64,000 bases of DNA from Verticillium longisporum (GCA_019188255.1 JAETXT010000002.1:6999011-7063010); one strand, 5' to 3'; shown: positions 1 through 12,313, numbered from the stretch's first letter. Notes: generated by a model not told the origin, from the sequence alone. Made by a program: numbers and translations.

Positions 1-701
1 GAGAATAATAAAAAAGGGGATTTATTAATTATCGAAGCTCTAAAATAGGAGATTAAGCTAGTTAACCTATAATTAAAGAATCGATATAGGGAAGAGGAAA
101 AAAGTAAAAGGAATAAAGTTACTATAATTTACTAATTAGATATATAGATCCCTAGAGTATAGTATTTATTAAGCTAGCTTAATAGGATCTATTAATTCTA
201 TTTAAGTAGTTTAATCCTATTATTCCTATTAAAAGGCTAATAAAGGGTAATAATAATTATTCTTCTACCCTTAATTAATGAATTAGCGATTTAGAGACTT
301 TAAGAGCGTATATCTAGCTATTATAAAAGCGCTATTTAATTAGCTATTTATTTCCTTTATTAAAGAGCTTAAAGGCTTATTCCTATTATTTAATTATAAT
401 TTAATTCGTTTCCTTAGAAAGCTATTTAATAGCTAGTTTAACTAATCCGTAGCGCTAAGGATTAGGGATTTAGCATTTATGAGAATAATAATATTAAACT
501 ATATTTTCCTTATTCTATCTATTATTCTCCTATTATTATTTATTTATTTATTTATTTATTTTATAGATTAAGATAGTAGATCTAATATACTAGAGACTAG
601 AGGATTATAAGTATATTAGAGTAGCTATTAACCTAGGTAATAGAGCCCGATATTAGTCCCTAAAGTAAATCCTATCTATAAAGAAAAGATAGCTAGTATT
701 A
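1..701. repeat. RIP-degraded AT-rich DNA
   Basis: Very AT-rich sequence in which CA and TG dinucleotides are nearly absent while CG and CT remain, the pattern left by repeat-induced point mutation. No open reading frame of use survives in any frame. It is presumably the decayed remains of one or more transposons running off the left edge of the window; I could not assign a class. Confidence 0.7.
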
Positions 702-3700
702 AACTAATATTAGGGGATTGCCTAGGTCGGTAATTACTATATAGGATTCACCGATATAGTAACTATTAGGGCTAGGATTTATAGCTCTTAGGAGTACGTA
801 ATTCATAGTTTACGTAATTAGTAAATTAGATAGGTATATCTAGTTTATATAGGTAGCGGTGATTTAGAGAGATAGTATTAATTATATTATAAGTCTTATG
901 TTACCTACCCTACCTATTTAGAGCTCTTAGGCATAGCTAAAGTAATGAATTAGGGTTTATATATATAGTAAAGCCCTCTTAATAATAATGGAATTAGCTC
1001 TAAATATTTAAATAGTTCTTTAAGTCTTTAGAATTCGAACTATTATTATTCCCCTAATCTCTTAATCTAGTAATCTATTATATAGCTTAATATATATTCT
1101 TCTAAACTCTATTAAGCTATTAATTAATATCGACTATAATTATTATATTAGAAACCGAAATAACCTTATAAGGTCCTATCTATTTTTCTTATTCTCTAAA
1201 TATAAGAACTTTATTTCCTAGCTCTAGGGATCTTAATAAGAGCTATTTAATATCTACTCTATTATAAATATTAAGAATATTATTAATTTTATATTTAGCG
1301 ATTATCTTTCGAAGCTCTATTATTATTTTATTAATTACTTTAATATACTATATTTAATTTAGAATAAATACTATATTAATAATAATCCTAGGTATTATTC
1401 TCAATATAAGTAATATACATATTAATCTATTAAATCTAATAATATCGTTTATAGCCTTTATTATTCTTTAAAGTAGCGATTCTAGGCTTATATTGCGAGA
1501 TTCTACTTTTAAGATCTTATATACTCTATATATTAGCTTATAGTAGCTCTTAATCTTATTAATTAATTAATATACTTCTATAGGGATCTAATAGTAGGTT
1601 ATACCTAGAAGGTATACTTTTACCCTAAGCTCTATAGAGGCGAAGTTCGTTCTAGTATTAATAATTATGACGTCTAGAGGCCCTAGATAGGTATTTAATT
1701 AATATCTCTTAAGGGCTTCCTATATTATATAAGCTATAAAATTAAGAATAAACGTTATAGATTAGAATCCTATATTTATATTGATTATATAGAGAATAGG
1801 CTTTCTATTTAAATATATAATATCGATTAAAATCTTATAATTAAAGTTAATATCTAACTTTAAAGTAAATTTAAAGTATTATAGAGACTTCCCTTTAATC
1901 TAATAATAGTAATAGAAGCGATTTATTAGCTCTAGAGTATCCCGATCTATAATGTAGTCTACTTTTTAGAATAAGTTCTATAGCTTCTTTATAGATAAAT
2001 AACTAAATTACTTATAAATATATTAGAGCTCTACTTCTATTAGAAATATTATTCTATTACTCTCTATCCCTATTATATATATATTCCTAGAGCTAATATA
2101 GGTCTTCGTATCTAGGAAGAATTATAGATAGCCCTTTACGAGCTTATTATATATATTACCTAAATAGACTCCGAGATTGTTTATATCTTTAATATAGAGG
2201 AGGAATAATATATCTATTAGGACGATATAGAACGTAATTCTCCTAATTAGTATTAGAATAGTAATCTCCTCTATTATAGAAATAGGATTCCTTACTCCGA
2301 ATCCTACTCTAGCGCCTATTCCCTATTTATTAACCGTTAAGCTTAGTATTAGGGCTATTAGGGCCTTTATTTATAAAGCTCCTATTATAGAAATTCATAT
2401 TACGCTTATATTAAAGATAATACTATACTAAATAGAAGTATTATTAATCTAATATTAAATAAAGAGCTATTCTATTAAAGCTATTATTTTAAGCTTTAAG
2501 CTATTCCCTTTAATTCTATATTAAAACGATTTATTTACTAGGAAGTATATAATATAGGTATTTATTAGTTCGTTCTCTAGATTAATCCTATAAATATTAT
2601 CTACTCTTAGCTCTTTAGAAATAAGATTATCTAATTCCGAACTCTTAGAGGGTTCTATTAATATTAGAAACTATCGATTTCCCTTCTATTAATCTCTATA
2701 TACTTCCTATATATATTACTATTACTCCTTTAAATATCGTTATTCCTTAAGAGAATATTTTATCTCCCTTTCTATTAATCTAATAACATTTATTTCTATA
2801 ATATCTATTAATATAGAAATACTTAAATATCCTAGTATTTTCTTCTACTTTTAATATACTCTTAAATTATATAAATAGAATATTAAAAGGTTATTTTAGC
2901 TTTATTAATATAATCTTTAGCTCTAAAATGCTTTAAATTACTTTTAGAGTATTTATATAAAGGTATATCTCTTTTTTAAATATAGGGCTAAATACTCTCT
3001 AATACTATTAAAGTTTATTTAGAAGGATCTAGAGAACTTCTATTTATAGCTTTATTATATTATTAGCTTCTATTATTATAGAATAAAATATTATTAAGCT
3101 CTAATCTATATAATATTATATTCTATTAATCTCTAAATTATACTATTATTTAATTATTAAATATATTTATTAAAAGCTTATACTTTAGTTTATATATTCT
3201 AGGAAGAAAGTTTATATATATTCTAAAAGTATATTCGGGAAGGGTATATAGAGCTATATATATTAGATTTATAATATTTCATAAACGTCTATAAATATCT
3301 ATATTTTATTATTAAAGATATTATAAGTTTCCTTAAAATGATTATTCTCTTTATTCTATAATAATATAAATTATTTAATTAGAGATCTATTAATTAATAA
3401 ATTAACCGATTTATATAATAATAAAGTATAATACTAGAATAATAGGTTTTAAATAATATTTAAAGGTAGAACTTTATTTATTTATAATTAAATCGTAATC
3501 TCTTATTAGTTAGATTATCTACTCTATTAATTAGATAACCCTAGAACTAAGGGCTATTAGGGATCTATCCTCCTAGTTTATAGTCCTTAGATTTAGGATA
3601 ATTAAGCGGTCTTTATAGATTATTATTTATTATTTTACTATTCTCCCTTTTCCTTTATTCCTTAGAATACTAAATCCTAATTAATAATAATCGATTCTAT

Positions 3701-4776
3701 TATATTAAGTATTTATTCCTATAAGAATATTAATATTAATGTCTTTAATATTTTAATATTTATTATTCCTAGAAGAGGGATCCTATATTCTATTAGATAT
3801 ATCTTTAATATTTAAATAATTATTATATTATAAGAATCGAAGTCCTCTTTAATCTAATTTTAGAAATCCTTAATAAATGCTTCTAGGAAATAGACTCCTT
3901 TTATAATTCTATATATATTTATTACTTTAAATATCTAAGCGCTCTTAAGCTCTATAAATACCGATATTAATAATCGAAAGAACTATAATTCTATTCTATT
4001 AATAATAAAATCGATATCGAGACTCTTCCTAAGCTTCTATATTAAGTATAATATACTAAGTTTCTTTAGAATACTATTAAACTCCTATTATATCTTTTTA
4101 ACGCTCTCTAAGACTATTATAGAGCTATTTCTATAATTAGAAGAGCTTATTATTATTAATCTATTAAAGCTCTATTATAAGCTAATTAATTATTCTATAA
4201 AGCTTCGTTTATTAAATTAATAATTAATAATATAATTTAAATAATAATCTTAAATATAGGAGTCCTAAGATATTTAAAGTAGATAGTACTCCTATAGATT
4301 ATATAATAAAGGGTTTCCTTATTATAAAGCTCTTATAAAAGTCTTAAAGTATTTAAAGTAAATAGTACATTTATTATTATTTATAAAGTATAACCGATAA
4401 GCTAATATATAGCGAGTTTACTATTTATAGGATCGATCTTAACTTCTCTAGCTCTAGCTATTCTATATTATATTAAATATAATATTAATTAATATTAAGA
4501 GGGCTTTATTATTTACGTAAACCCTAATTTATTACTTTAATTATACTTAAGAGCTCTAAATAGGTAGGGTTAGTAATATAAGATTTATAATAATTATTAA
4601 TATTATCTCTCTAAATTACTATTATTTATCTAATTTACTATTACTTATCTAATTTATAGATTATATAGGCTATAAATTACGTATTCGAGGGAGCAGTGAA
4701 TCCTAGCCCTGGTAATCACCGTAGCGGTGAATCCTATGCGGTAATCACTAACCCAGGCAATCCTCTAATATTAGTT
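702..4776. mobile_element. RIP-degraded element with long inverted terminal repeats
   Basis: The first ~280 bp (about 702-985) reappear as their reverse complement at about 4494-4776; shared blocks include the AATATTAG(A/G)GGATTGCC end, the GAATCC-containing segments and the CTATTTAGAGCTCTTA block. The interior is heavily RIP-degraded and no coding domain can be read. Long inverted ends would fit a Mutator-like DNA transposon, but I found no convincing target duplication, so the class is open. The last ~85 bp at the right end are much less mutated than the rest: the change from RIPed to normal sequence falls near 4690, inside the terminal repeat. The element ends 40 bp before the start codon of the AA9 gene and so has replaced its upstream region. 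Confidence 0.6.
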
Positions 4777-5718
4777 CAATAGCTATAGCTATTTACCCTC
4801 CGCATCCACTGCAATAATGAAGTTCTCCATCCTTGCCGCCGCGGCCCTGACGCCCCTCGCGTCCGCTCACTATTTCTTCGACAAGCTCATCATCGATGGT
4901 GTCGAGACTCGCAGCAATGAGTTTGTCCGGTCCAACACTCGTGCGGCCAAGTACAACCCCACCAAGTGGGAGAATGTCCGTGACGACATGACGCCCGACG
5001 TCAACGATTTCCGTTGCAACAAGGGTGCGTTCACCTTTGCCGGCCAAACTGGCACTGCCGAGGTGAAGGCGGGCTCTAAGCTTGCTGTGAATCTCCCTGT
5101 CGGGGCCACCATGCAGCACCCCGGCCCTGCCCTCGTCTACATGTCCAAGGCCCCCACCACGGCCAAGGCCTATGAAGGTGATGGTGAATGGTTCAAGGTC
5201 TTCGAGGAGAGCGTTTGCAACACCAGCGGCGACTTCACCAAGGATGCTTGGTGCACATGGGACAAGGACACGATCGAGTTCACCATTCCCAAGGACACCC
5301 CTGACGGAGAGTACCTGATCCGGCCGGAACATATTGGTATGCCCACCATCAACCCATATCTCCACAGGTCAACAGCAACTGACAATGACTTGTAAAGGAG
5401 TTCACGGTGCTCACGTTGGACAGGCTGAGTTCTACTACACGTAAGCCATGGCAGTTCTTCTCGATGGACTAGCGGAAACTGACGTTATGACAGTTGTGTT
5501 CAAGTCAAGGTCACTGGCGGTAGTAACGGCACCCCGGCCCCCACCGTCAAGTTCCCTAGTGCCTATAAGAAGGACGACCCCTCGTTCAACTTTTCCATCT
5601 ACAGCGGTGTGAAGGACTACCCCATGCCTGGTCCCGCCGTATGGACTGGTTTTAATAGTAGCGGTTCCACTAATCCTGCTCCTATCGAGAGTAAGCCAGT
5701 TCCCTCTACTACTAGCAC

Positions 5719-5726
5719 CGTCGCTC
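5719..5726 (+). repeat. 8-bp target site duplication, left of hAT copy 1
   Basis: CGTCGCTC lies directly before the terminal repeat and is repeated exactly at 8834-8841. An 8-bp duplication is the hallmark of hAT insertion. Removing the element and one copy restores a continuous reading frame in the AA9 linker. Confidence 0.92.
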
Positions 5727-8515
5727 TAGTATTGCACCCCAACTAAATAAGTCAAATATAGGTATTAGATTTAGTTATTTAGTCCGCCGAATTCGATGGA
5801 TTTAGTTATTTAGTCCTATTTATAAATATCTAATTTATTTAATTAATAATAAAGCTATTACGATAATTATTAGCCTACCTAAGACCTAGATTCTATAGTA
5901 TTAAGACGATTCGCTATTATCGAGCCTTAATATAACCCTCCTAGCTAAATTACTCCTCGATAAAGCTAGTTATTAAGGTATTAAAGCTCTTCTAGTATAT
6001 CTAAAGCTATTCCTAACCTCTATAATATTAGAATTAGCTTCGAGAGGCTAAATGCCCTCTTATAGTTTACTGATATTATAAATATCGCTAAGATATTAAG
6101 GGCGAACTTATTAATAATAGGATATACCTCTTAGCGGCCTAATTACTAAGTAATAGGGTCTTTAATAATAGAGTCCTATAAGAGATTAAAGCTAAGATAC
6201 TTATTAAGCTTAGAGTTAAATACTAGAACTCTCTAATGCCTACTCTATACCTAGTTATTAAAGCTCGTTAAAGGCGCTATAGGCTAAAGGTCCCGTAGCC
6301 GTTTAAAGCCGCCTTAGCTATAGTCTCTTTAAAGATTCGAGGAGGATATAGAAAGAGAGTAGTATTAGCGCTCCTACTATTAATAGAGGCTTTACTATAT
6401 ATAATAAAGCTATATAAGCTATTCTAGGCTTAACTATTATATTTAAAGCTATTAATATCTAAGGCTAGAATAGAGGATTATAATAGCTATATAGAGAGGG
6501 GACTCCTTAAGCTTTATATAGTATTAATTTAACTTCTATTATATATTAATAATAGATAGACGGAAATAGTAATATAAGTCTTTAATAAAAGCCTTAAAGC
6601 GCTATAATATATCTATATATTTATTATAGATATATTCTAGAAGTATTTAATTAATCGGAAACGATATAGGTTATTTATTTTATTAACGCTATATTCGCCT
6701 ATAAGTATTTAAAGAGGCCTACCTTTCCTATTATTAGCTATTATTATTCGGATTATTAAAAAACGCCTTCTATTCCTCTATCCTCTCTAGGATATACTTT
6801 ATTTTAATAAAAACCTCTTAAAAGGTACTATAGCTCCTATCTTTACTCTATCCTTATATTTATATTATCTATTAATAGAGGGGCTCGAGGGTAATATAAA
6901 GCTCTATTAAAAGGTATTAATCTTTAAAGAGGAGGTAATCTTTAATAGGAATTTACTTATAAGGGTCGATTTTATATATATTTCTAATTAAGAAGCTTTA
7001 AATATCGCTCTTCTTCTTTAGAGCTTAGTCGAATATTAGATATATTAAATTCTATTAAGTTTTATTATTTAATAATAATTAAAGCTCTATTATTATTTAT
7101 TAATAGAGGAGGAACTCTTAATTTTAAGTTTCCTTTATTATAATATATTAGAAGTATTTACTCTATTATAGAGAGGATTTTACTTATTTAATAATATTAT
7201 AAAGCTTTCCTATTAAGCCCTTCTTCTATTAAAGGTATAGGATATTATTAAGATTATCGCTATCTCTAAGAGATTAAGACTCTTACTTAAACGTCTTATT
7301 ATCCTTATTATAGAGGAATATATAGTTAATAAAGTTAAGTATATAATTATAGTATTATAATTAGTATTTAATAGTATCTTCTTTATATAGTTTAGGACGA
7401 AGAATATATAAGAGCTTATAAATATAGATATTATTTATTAAAGTATTATTAAAGATTAGAATATTAATAAGATTAATAATATCCTAATTCCTAATAATAC
7501 TTATAATAATATTAATTATAAAAGTATTTATATAAATACTTAGCTATTTATAAAGTACTAGGAGATACTATTATTATTACTCTTAATTATTAATATAATA
7601 TATAGATATTACGAATATCCTAAAGTAATTTAGAAAGGTCTAATAATCGTAAAAGAGATAAATATCTATTAAAGAAGCTTAAAGTTCTATTTATATCTAC
7701 TTCTTCTTCTATATAAAGATTCGATTAAGTTTTATATATAGATTCCTTCGATTCTAGAAGAGGTTATTATATATATTTAGATTTAAATTTAATAATAAAT
7801 AATATAGGAATAGGTTATTAAAAACGTTAAATGGTTAATTTATATTAATAATAAAGCTAAAAACGAGCTCTTCTAGCCTTTCTATTCGAGCCCTTAATAG
7901 AGTAATAGAATATTATAAATAAAGTAGAAGAGAAATATCTAAAGAACTCTAAAAGATATCCTCTATTAAGGATCCCTCGAATATCCTATATCTCTTCCTT
8001 AGATAGAAGCTCGAAGAAGTTATCGTAGAGGCTTTAAATAATATTAGATCTTATCTCTTATCGTAGAGATTATAGATCTAGAAGCTCTCGTTAAGGGTAT
8101 TCCTTTTATTAAGGAGCTCCGCTATAAAGATCTTATAATCCTTAATCTAGTTTATATAGCCTCTAGAGCCTTTCTTTATAATAAGAATATTAAAAGTAAA
8201 ATAGCAGCTATACTAAATAGCTATAAGGAGGTTAGGATCGGAGTAGTTTAATTCGGAGAGCTAAGCGTAAATAGAAGTAAAGGGGCGGGTTCTAAAGATA
8301 GTAAGAGATATATCGATAATAATAATAATATAGGAATAGCCCTAAGGGTATAGGAGCTATCGTAATAATATTATAAATAAGCTATATTAGTAGAATTACT
8401 ATATTAATAGAATTACGACTTTAGGGGAATTACCCTAAGTTCTAATACCCTATATATATAGGTATAAGTATATTAGATAATATAAATAGAGTCTTCTTTA
8501 TAGATATTAATAGAA

Positions 8516-8585
8516 GCTAGTAGCCTAGTTAATTAGGATCTCTAGTACTTTATTAGAGGCTATAGGTTCGAATCCTATTATTAGC
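8516..8585 (+). other. tRNA-like sequence inside hAT copy 1
   Basis: 70-nt segment that folds like a tRNA: a 7-bp acceptor stem (GCTAGTA with TATTAGC, one G-U pair), a box-A-like stretch TAGCCTAGTTAATTAGG giving a 4-bp D stem (CCTA/TAGG), and a canonical T arm, ATAGG-TTCGAAT-CCTAT, which is also a good box B. The anticodon arm is irregular (5-bp stem with a 9-nt loop, or a G-U-extended stem with 7 nt lacking U33), so no amino acid can be assigned. It is present at the same place in hAT copy 2. It may be a captured tRNA gene or a SINE head. Confidence 0.5.
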
Positions 8586-8589
8586 ATTA

Positions 8590-8636
8590 TCGTACTATTA
8601 ATAAGAGACTCCCTCTTATTAATAGTACGACTTTTT
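8590..8636 (+). terminator. Perfect 18-bp hairpin followed by T5, downstream of the tRNA-like segment
   Basis: Positions 8590-8607 pair with 8613-8630 without mismatch around a 5-nt loop; a run of five T follows at 8632-8636. It begins 5 nt after the tRNA-like segment. A T run of this length is what RNA polymerase III uses to stop. The hairpin is conserved in copy 2 (18567-18607). Function is inferred only from this arrangement. Confidence 0.5.
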
Positions 8637-8833
8637 AATTAATCGGATAGGCCTTTTTATAGGTCCTAGGGCTCGGAATAGCTATATTCTAGGCCTAAAT
8701 ATATATTTAAATATTTATTAAATATCTAAATATCGAAATATTATAGATTTAGTTATTTAATTATAGGAAATCGGTCTATTTATTTAGCTATTTAATGATT
8801 TAATTTATTATATTTAATCGGGGTGCATTACTG

Positions 8834-8841
8834 CGTCGCTC
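8834..8841 (+). repeat. 8-bp target site duplication, right of hAT copy 1
   Basis: CGTCGCTC, identical to 5719-5726; the AA9 linker coding sequence continues from here in frame. Confidence 0.92.
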
Positions 8842-9056
8842 CCGCCCTTGTCGAGAGCGAGCCTGTCCCTGCTGCTACGAGCGATGTCGCTCCCGCTCCT
8901 GTCGCTACTACCGACCCCGCCAGCCTTACTACCACCCCCGGTTCTGCCACCGGCTCGGGTGATGATTATGATGAGGTCTGCATACGCACCCGCCGCCGCC
9001 GCTAGCGCGGCCGCAAGGCCCGCCGTGCATTCCGCGAGTCTCTCCGCAAGCTGTAA

Positions 9057-10269
9057 AGCTGTACGCATCGACCAGCTTACTTAGCAGGCTATGAACAGCA
9101 ACTGAATTGTGGAGTCCTGTAGGAGTGTGTATTCCGTGGTGTTTGACGACCAACGACCTGGTCGAGATAAATGTCATGGAGACCGCTGCGAGGTTCAGGA
9201 TGTTCCTTCAGGGAGGCATCGCCTGGCGCGGTTTGGCTTTTTTGAAAGACCTTAACACCCTGTTCTTCGTACATTATTTATTCTTCTATATACTCGTGGA
9301 TAGAACATCATTCCGCGCTGCTGTAATTGCAGTCGCAGCGGGTTTCTACCTCCAACACCTCGGATTCAGTGCTCCTTTGCAAGCTGTAGCCTAATCGAGA
9401 TCAAAGCATTTTCCCGTTTTCGTGATCTTGTTCGGTAAAGTCCGAGCGAGAGAGATAAGACACTGATGCAAATCAATGCTTGACAATCATCAGCTCTGTT
9501 GGCTTTGTTCAGATCATGCCCTCTCGTAGAGACATGTTCAAGAGGTTACAAGAATCGTACTGCGAGACCTCGGTAGCTCTGACGCGATTTGTACGCGTGA
9601 AGTCCAACATCCCATTGAATCAACATCACAGTAAAACGCGCCAATAATTACAACCAATGACCCTTTTCAGTAAGCGACGCGCTGTTACGCGTGGAAACCT
9701 CTGATCTCGAAATGAACAATGTGACATGTAGATAACGTGATGGAGGCATTGCGTACAACACAGAGTCAGATGTCGTTGGCGCTAGAGATACACAGTATGC
9801 AGACATGCCCAACCAGAGCAAGGGTCGTGCGGCTGTCCAGGTTCAGTGTCCGTGCAGTAGAAGGTTGGCGGTCCCTGCGTTCCTGTTAACAACCTCGTCA
9901 GTGGTGTGAACCCCTGACTAAACCCCAATTGTGGTCTGATATTGGTGCCCTCGTTTTGGTTTGCTCTTGGCAATGGGGAGCTGTCCTCAAATGATGCATG
10001 ACCATGTCGTATCCTGGGTTATAAAGCTGTTGTTCTCGTTGGTCCTACGTCTTGGCTTCACTGAGCCCCTGGATTCGCGTATTCCAGACCATCTTGGGTG
10101 GGAAAGCTCAAGCTTAAGACATCTAAATTTCTGATCATGGCCTGCCTGAACTTTTGTTTTCGGAAGCATTTCCGGAGTCTTTTAAGCCCGAGGAACCTGA
10201 TTAGAGGTCTGTTGGTGCTTCTCGCAGTCGCAGGGCGGTTTGCCGTGCTCATCAGCCCCGTCGGGCATC
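9057..10269. other. Intergenic, no gene recognised
   Basis: Normal-GC sequence containing the old 3' region of the AA9 gene and the 3' side of the SAT4-type gene. Short open frames in several phases show no conserved motif. I see no RNA gene or transposon end here. Confidence 0.6.
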
Positions 10270-11763
10270 TCAGGAGTTCGCATGAGAAATTGGAGCCTGC
10301 ACGATGCCCTCCTCACTTCTTCCATCTCCAATAGAATATGTGCCATCCAGACTCTCTCGCTTACGGCCCAGTTCGCGTGTTTCCACTCCCCCGAAAGGCT
10401 CCTCAACCCTTTTGTAATGCGATGGATTGTATGAACCTGTGCCGCCAAAGGTCTGCAGCTCGTGCCCAGAGAATGCGGCACTCTTCGACTTCCCACGGGT
10501 GGTATCGTCTGAGCTGGAGAGCAATTTAGGCGCCATTACCCTGACAAAATGTTTTAGTGTCGACAGACTGGCACACATGATGAGAAGATTAGCTTCCACG
10601 CAGCTTTTTACACGGTTAGCTTCGTCGTGCCACACAAAGGTAGATACCTTACATCCAAACATGCACTGGACCGCCTCCCCAGGTTTGATCAACTTCATCC
10701 AACACTGAAATGAGTAAGCCCAGCCTGACCATGGAAGTAAGTTCCGTTCTGAAAGATTCATCATGTTAGTCTTCCATGAGGGAGCCGACACACTATACGT
10801 GTTGAAATATTCGCGCCACTTACGCAGAGCCAATGATGAACATCAGCAACAATCCCGCCTTTTTGGCCTTTGACATGTGCAATCGAAGAACCATCGGAAT
10901 TGGGATGCCAATGATGATAACGTCGGTTACAACGCCAAGGCTAGCTGTCGCCTGAAACATGGCTTGCCTGTCGATGCACGACCCAACCTCTGGGCGGACT
11001 GTCAAGTCGAAAGCCTTCCGAAATGGCTGGCATGGAAATAGGGAGCTGAAGAGGATAGCCGTGCTCGAACCGACAACGATGAACATAGCTGCGCATACTG
11101 ACCACCGGTACCACTGTTGGCTGTTGTTGATGTCCTTCAGGAAGAGCAAGATGACAACCTTAGAGAAGCATGTTGGTATGGTGTATACGATGGAGTTGAT
11201 GTATGCAGCGAACTAGATTCGTCAGCTTTCCATCTATGAAGAGAATTCTATCTTACCGCTGACCAGTGCGAAGTCTTGAAATTTCTCGAATGGGATTTCC
11301 CAGGCGTGTACACCCATATAAGTATGAGCAAACGATCCTATGATGGAGTGTGAGAGGCAAGACGACAACCACGGAGTCCATTGTTCGGATACGCACGAAT
11401 GGTGAGGACCTGAATTGCAATGGAGCCTAGCTGTTGACAGTTCTAATCAGTAATGAGGGAAAGTCACAGCCGAAGCAACGCCCGCAACGTACCCAAGCAA
11501 TAACGAGAAGGACTGCGTGTTTGTCAGTATTGGGATGCCGACTGCTCTGTACGATAGCTCAACTCACAGTCATCAATACCCAATGAATGACGGACGAATG
11601 CTTTGACATAAAGCCTCTGGAGCATGAAAAGAAGTGCCAATAACATGCCCACAGCAGATACCACATACGCTGTCAGGACCGAGTGCCGTTGAGGATTGTC
11701 AAAGTCGACAACGTAACCTTCTGGCGGCGGGGTGGCCACCAGGACACCATTGACCACTGACAT
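10270..11763 (-). CDS. SAT4/PTH11-type seven-transmembrane rhodopsin-domain protein
   Basis: Fungal-specific integral membrane family whose members are often proposed to act as receptors; the ligand here is unknown. Seven exons can be joined in one frame: 11763-11568, 11512-11493, 11430-11397, 11337-11264, 11212-10824, 10748-10653 and 10603-10270, giving about 380 residues. Two exons are only 20 and 34 nt. The N-terminus has the PPPEGYVVDFDNPQR segment usual before the first helix; then LGIDD, the helix FAAYINSIVYTIPTCFSK, a VTDVIIIGIPIPMVLRL helix, a SMVRLGLLISVLDEVDQTW segment and the family motif VEANLLIMCASLSTL. The tail after it is hydrophilic and rich in Arg and Ser. No CFEM domain is present. 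One donor (GTCAGC, after 11264) is unusual but keeps the frame. The start is set at the Met that begins MSVVNG; an in-frame Met at 11862 is possible. Confidence 0.8.
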
Positions 11764-12313
11764 CGCGCCACCAAAGATAACGAAATAGAGGACTCTGTTG
11801 CCTTTCGAATGTGTATTGAACGGCCTCGCTGAACTGCCATGCGTTTCTGATCTTGCAGCCAAGCTCAGCCAACATCAACCTGGGAAGACAGCACCTTAGA
11901 TACAGCTGCTCAGAATCCATGATTTGCATGAGCGTTCCGAGGCCTGGTACCTGCACCTATCATGCTGTGAAGGGCCCAAAGTGATCGCCATGATAATCAC
12001 TGTTGATGGCCAACTCCGTGCTATAGTGACAGGGGGCCAGGCTGGAGCCGAGACTAGGATCCCTCAAAGTCACCCTTACTCGCCCTCATCCTCGTCACTG
12101 CATCGGAGACCCGCAGCCGGATAGCCTCCGCGGCACAGGTCGCTACAGGGATTCATGTCAATAGGGACCCAAATGCTCCGGGTACTCCGATACTGTGCCG
12201 TGCTGCACGCATACAAAAGGCGTTGGGGGCATGCATCAGCAAGATGTCTTTGATTATCCCTGGCCAACTGGCATTGATTTCTGTCACCTCGTTCCGCTAC
12301 CTGACTGGAAGCA

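Larger units (their letters stand above)
5727..8833 (+). mobile_element. hAT-family DNA transposon, copy 1, RIP-degraded
   Basis: 3107 bp element inserted in the AA9 gene. The ends are imperfect inverted repeats of the form (C/T)AGTNNTGCACCCC, flanked by an exact 8-bp direct repeat. The interior is AT-rich and almost without CA/TG, so the transposase can no longer be read. The same element, same length and opposite orientation, is at 18364-21470; the two align end to end, and most differences I noticed are C/T or G/A transitions. Near its right end it carries a tRNA-like segment and a hairpin with a T run (see 8516-8636). hAT identity rests on the terminal sequence and the 8-bp duplication, not on a protein. 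Confidence 0.88.
4817..9056 (+). pseudogene. AA9 lytic polysaccharide monooxygenase, interrupted by a hAT transposon
   Basis: Copper-dependent secreted enzyme family that cleaves cellulose or related glucans by oxidation. Exons 4817-5336, 5398-5440 and 5494 onward, with introns of 61 and 53 bp. A 17-residue signal peptide leaves His18 as the mature N-terminus. Other AA9 marks are the second copper His in QHPGP (His101), the RPEHIGVHGAHVG segment, Tyr in AEFYYTC (Glu where most AA9 have Gln) and the PGPAVWTG end of the domain. The catalytic domain is complete. The C-terminal Ser/Thr/Pro linker is split by a hAT element at 5727-8833 and resumes at 8842. As it stands, translation runs 10 codons past the junction region and stops at 5744-5746 (271 residues). 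Downstream the old frame continues to a TAG at 9003-9005 and, past it, an Arg/Lys-rich stretch ending at TAA 9054-9056; the TAG could be a CpA to TpA change. The shortened enzyme might still work. Confidence 0.85.

Noticed and set aside
8516..8585. A normal functional tRNA gene
   Set aside because: The anticodon loop is irregular and lacks U33 in its best 7-nt form, the D loop is short without GG, and it lies in RIPed transposon DNA in two copies.
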